64,000 nt of DNA from Azospirillum sp. SYSU D00513 (GTDB taxonomy: Bacteria; Pseudomonadota; Alphaproteobacteria; Azospirillales; Azospirillaceae), in assembly GCF_017356015.1 (NCBI RefSeq), contig NZ_JAFIQV010000008.1, positions 94,052 through 158,051 of the forward strand. Reading direction: 5' to 3'. The notes under the pieces are model-generated. The model was given only the letters and a program-made list of their open reading frames with translations. It was not told the DNA's origin and did not search any database. Positions 63,011 to 64,000 of the stretch are shown here, piece after piece. Both the position numbers and the translations under genes were made by a program. Within the stretch, counting starts at the first letter, position 1, and every line of letters starts with the position of its first letter.

Positions 63011-63355
63011 ATGATGCAGGATTGGAACCTCTACCGCCAGCAGGTGCTGGCCGGCGTCGGCGACATCGCGAAGCTGAGCCCGGACACCATCCGGGGCTAT
63101 CAGGCCATGAGCACCGCCGGCCAGAAGACCGCCAATTTCGACGCCAAGACCCGCGAGCTGATCGCGCTCGCCGTCGCCGTGACCGTCCGTTGCGATGGCT
63201 GTATCGCCGTCCACACCGACGCGGCGATCAAGCAGGGCGCCAGCCGCGAGGAGATCGCCGAGGCACTGGGCGTCGCCATCTCCGTCAACGCCGGCGCCGC
63301 CCTCGTCTATTCCACCCGCGTGATGGACGCCCACGCGGCGGCCCTGAATGGCTGA
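63011..63355 (+). CDS. Carboxymuconolactone decarboxylase/AhpD-like protein
   Basis: The 114-residue protein of the CMD/AhpD fold has the redox CxxC in VTVRCDGCIAVHTDAAIKQG followed by the conserved His. Such proteins reduce peroxides or alkyl hydroperoxides, or act as a decarboxylase in other family members. ATGATG at 63011 and 63014 gives two possible starts. It is divergent from the AraC regulator, so induction by an oxidant or aromatic is plausible. Confidence 0.88.
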   Translation: MMQDWNLYRQQVLAGVGDIAKLSPDTIRGYQAMSTAGQKTANFDAKTRELIALAVAVTVRCDGCIAVHTDAAIKQGASREEIAEALGVAISVNAGAALVYSTRVMDAHAAALNG

Positions 63356-63471
63356 CCCCCGTTTGCTTGAGCGCTCCCTGGAACTCCGGCCGGTCCCACG
63401 GGACCGGCCGATCCCACGACAAAGTGGCAGCCCAACACGAAAAAGGATAGGAACCGGAAAAGCGTTCCATC

Positions 63472-63501
63472 TTTACCTGACGTTAACCATGTCGGCGATA
63501 G
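63472..63501 (+). promoter_or_regulatory. Putative promoter of sRNA candidate 1
   Basis: TTTACC (63472-63477) and CGATAG (63496-63501) are separated by 18 bp. GTTAACCA at 63482-63489 occurs in the same place as in the second unit. The boxes are weak; placement relies on alignment with the second unit. Confidence 0.35.
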
Positions 63502-63507
63502 AACCGT

Positions 63508-63584
63508 TTCTGCAACATGGTTGCGTTCCTCCCGAACAGACTTGAAGCGGCTCGCTGCATTTGTGGCTGAGCCGCTTTTTTTTT
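63508..63584 (+). ncRNA. Tandem sRNA candidate 1, CCUCCC-bearing
   Basis: About 77 nt holds a short hairpin (GCAAC/GTTGC, 63512-63524), an unpaired TTCCTCCC (CCTCCC at 63528-63533) and a Rho-independent terminator. The terminator has a 9-bp stem (63545-63553 with 63569-63577) and nine Ts (63576-63584). CCUCCC is complementary to Shine-Dalgarno sites, so base-pairing repression is plausible. The 5' end is estimated. Confidence 0.6.
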
Positions 63585-63634
63585 GGCTTGGCTTGGCATG
63601 TGGGGGAAAAAAACTTCGCGGTCGGTGCGAAAAT

Positions 63635-63664
63635 TTGCGTTGCTGTTAACCAGGTGTTTATAAC
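63635..63664 (+). promoter_or_regulatory. Putative promoter of sRNA candidate 2
   Basis: TTGCGT (63635-63640) and TATAAC (63659-63664) are separated by 18 bp, with GTTAACCA at 63645-63652 inside the spacer, as in unit 1. Confidence 0.5.
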
Positions 63665-63670
63665 TTAGGC

Positions 63671-63755
63671 CATATATCCTTCTTCAGCAACTTGGTTGCG
63701 TTTCCTCCCAAATAAACTCGGCGGCCCCCGCTCATGCGGTGGGCCGCTTTTTTTT
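63671..63755 (+). ncRNA. Tandem sRNA candidate 2, CCUCCC-bearing
   Basis: About 85 nt is homologous in layout to candidate 1. It has GCAAC/GTTGC (63687-63699), TTTCCTCCC (CCTCCC at 63704-63709), and a terminator with an 11-bp stem (63721-63731 with 63736-63747, one bulged T) followed by eight Ts (63748-63755). The two conserved blocks are 175-176 bp apart in the two units, pointing to tandem duplication. Confidence 0.6.
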
Positions 63756-63927
63756 GCCCGAGGTCCTGTTCGGTTGTGGCGCGTGTCTGCGCTTCGCGTA
63801 CCGTTGCGGCCGTCAGCCGGAGGTCGGCCAGTGCCGTCACGAGGGCGCGGGTGAGCAGGGGGAGCGCTGCAAGGGTACGCCGAGAGTCGTGAGATCCTCC
63901 ATCAATCGGGTTTCAGAGCCTGTTTGA

Positions 63928-64000
63928 TTAGGCTTCTGGCTTGTAATCTCGGCCATAGGCGCGGAGTGCTCGATCGAAAGCAGCGATTTCTACGGCATCT
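63928..64000 (-). CDS. C-terminal tail of a gene that starts beyond the window
   Basis: Reading the minus strand from the window edge gives 23 residues ending in RALRAYGRDYKPEA and a TAA at 63930-63928. The sequence here is less GC-rich. GAGCCTGTTTGATTAGGC at about 63916-63933 resembles an insertion-sequence end next to a transposase stop. With so little sequence, identity is uncertain. Confidence 0.3.
   Translation of the reverse strand, partial: DAVEIAAFDRALRAYGRDYKPEA

Overview
The window reads as one contiguous piece of chromosome from a GC-rich alphaproteobacterium, most likely a Rhodospirillales member close to Azospirillum. The assignment rests on protein style and gene order (glnE, fumC followed by a ribbon-helix-helix gene, cysE-iscR-cysteine desulfurase, an EcfG-type stress promoter, several GGDEF proteins). 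No rRNA or species marker is present. Almost all of it is chromosomal housekeeping and envelope content. Lower-GC patches occur after the tandem tRNA-Met genes (about 15.5-16.3 kb), around 29.3-30.1 kb and at the right end.

Layout. 0-9 kb: glnE (cut by the left edge), a large AsmA-like protein, a first tyrosyl-tRNA synthetase and anmK. 9-15.5 kb: a small structured transcript with a tiny ORF, an alpha/beta hydrolase, then a sulfur and Fe-S block (cysE, iscR, cysteine desulfurase, hscB, ferredoxin, mnmA) and two identical tRNA-Met genes. 15.5-30 kb: a possible nuclease gene, a LysE exporter, two diguanylate-cyclase-type proteins, receiver-only proteins with decayed two-component remnants between them, cell-wall and periplasmic proteins, and small lipoproteins. 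30-39.5 kb: an Mrr-type nuclease, tRNA-Phe and tRNA-Glu, conserved unknowns, YjbQ, a three-gene run of orphan periplasmic binding proteins and a lytic transglycosylase. 39.7-41.2 kb: a second tyrosyl-tRNA synthetase preceded by what looks like a Tyr-codon attenuator. 41.4-49.6 kb: an acyltransferase, then a seven-gene inositol-phosphate/sugar cluster behind a perfect EcfG-type promoter. 49.6-64 kb: a duplicated RTX-repeat protein, a ClC channel overlapping a cupin gene, TerB-like and other small proteins, fumC, DUF599, a PAS-GGDEF protein, Tex, a divergent AraC/AhpD-like pair with operator-like direct repeats, two tandem sRNA candidates, and the tail of a gene cut by the right edge.

How the parts may work together. 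cysE through mnmA links cysteine synthesis to sulfur mobilisation, Fe-S assembly and tRNA thiolation, but iscU, iscA and hscA are missing from the run and the HscB J-domain has lost its HPD histidine. The cluster at 42.8-49.6 kb carries inositol-phosphate synthesis, a phosphatase, a nucleotidyltransferase, two glycosyltransferase-like proteins, a methyltransferase and a glycosidase, as expected for an inositol-based glycoconjugate made under general stress. Its product is unknown.

Most notable: (1) a leaderless 16-residue peptide with tandem Tyr codons and alternative hairpins ahead of the second tyrS; (2) the EcfG-driven inositol/sugar cluster; (3) tandem sRNA candidates sharing an exposed CCUCCC motif; (4) the degenerate isc-like run; (5) a three-copy palindromic repeat whose stems carry compensatory changes.
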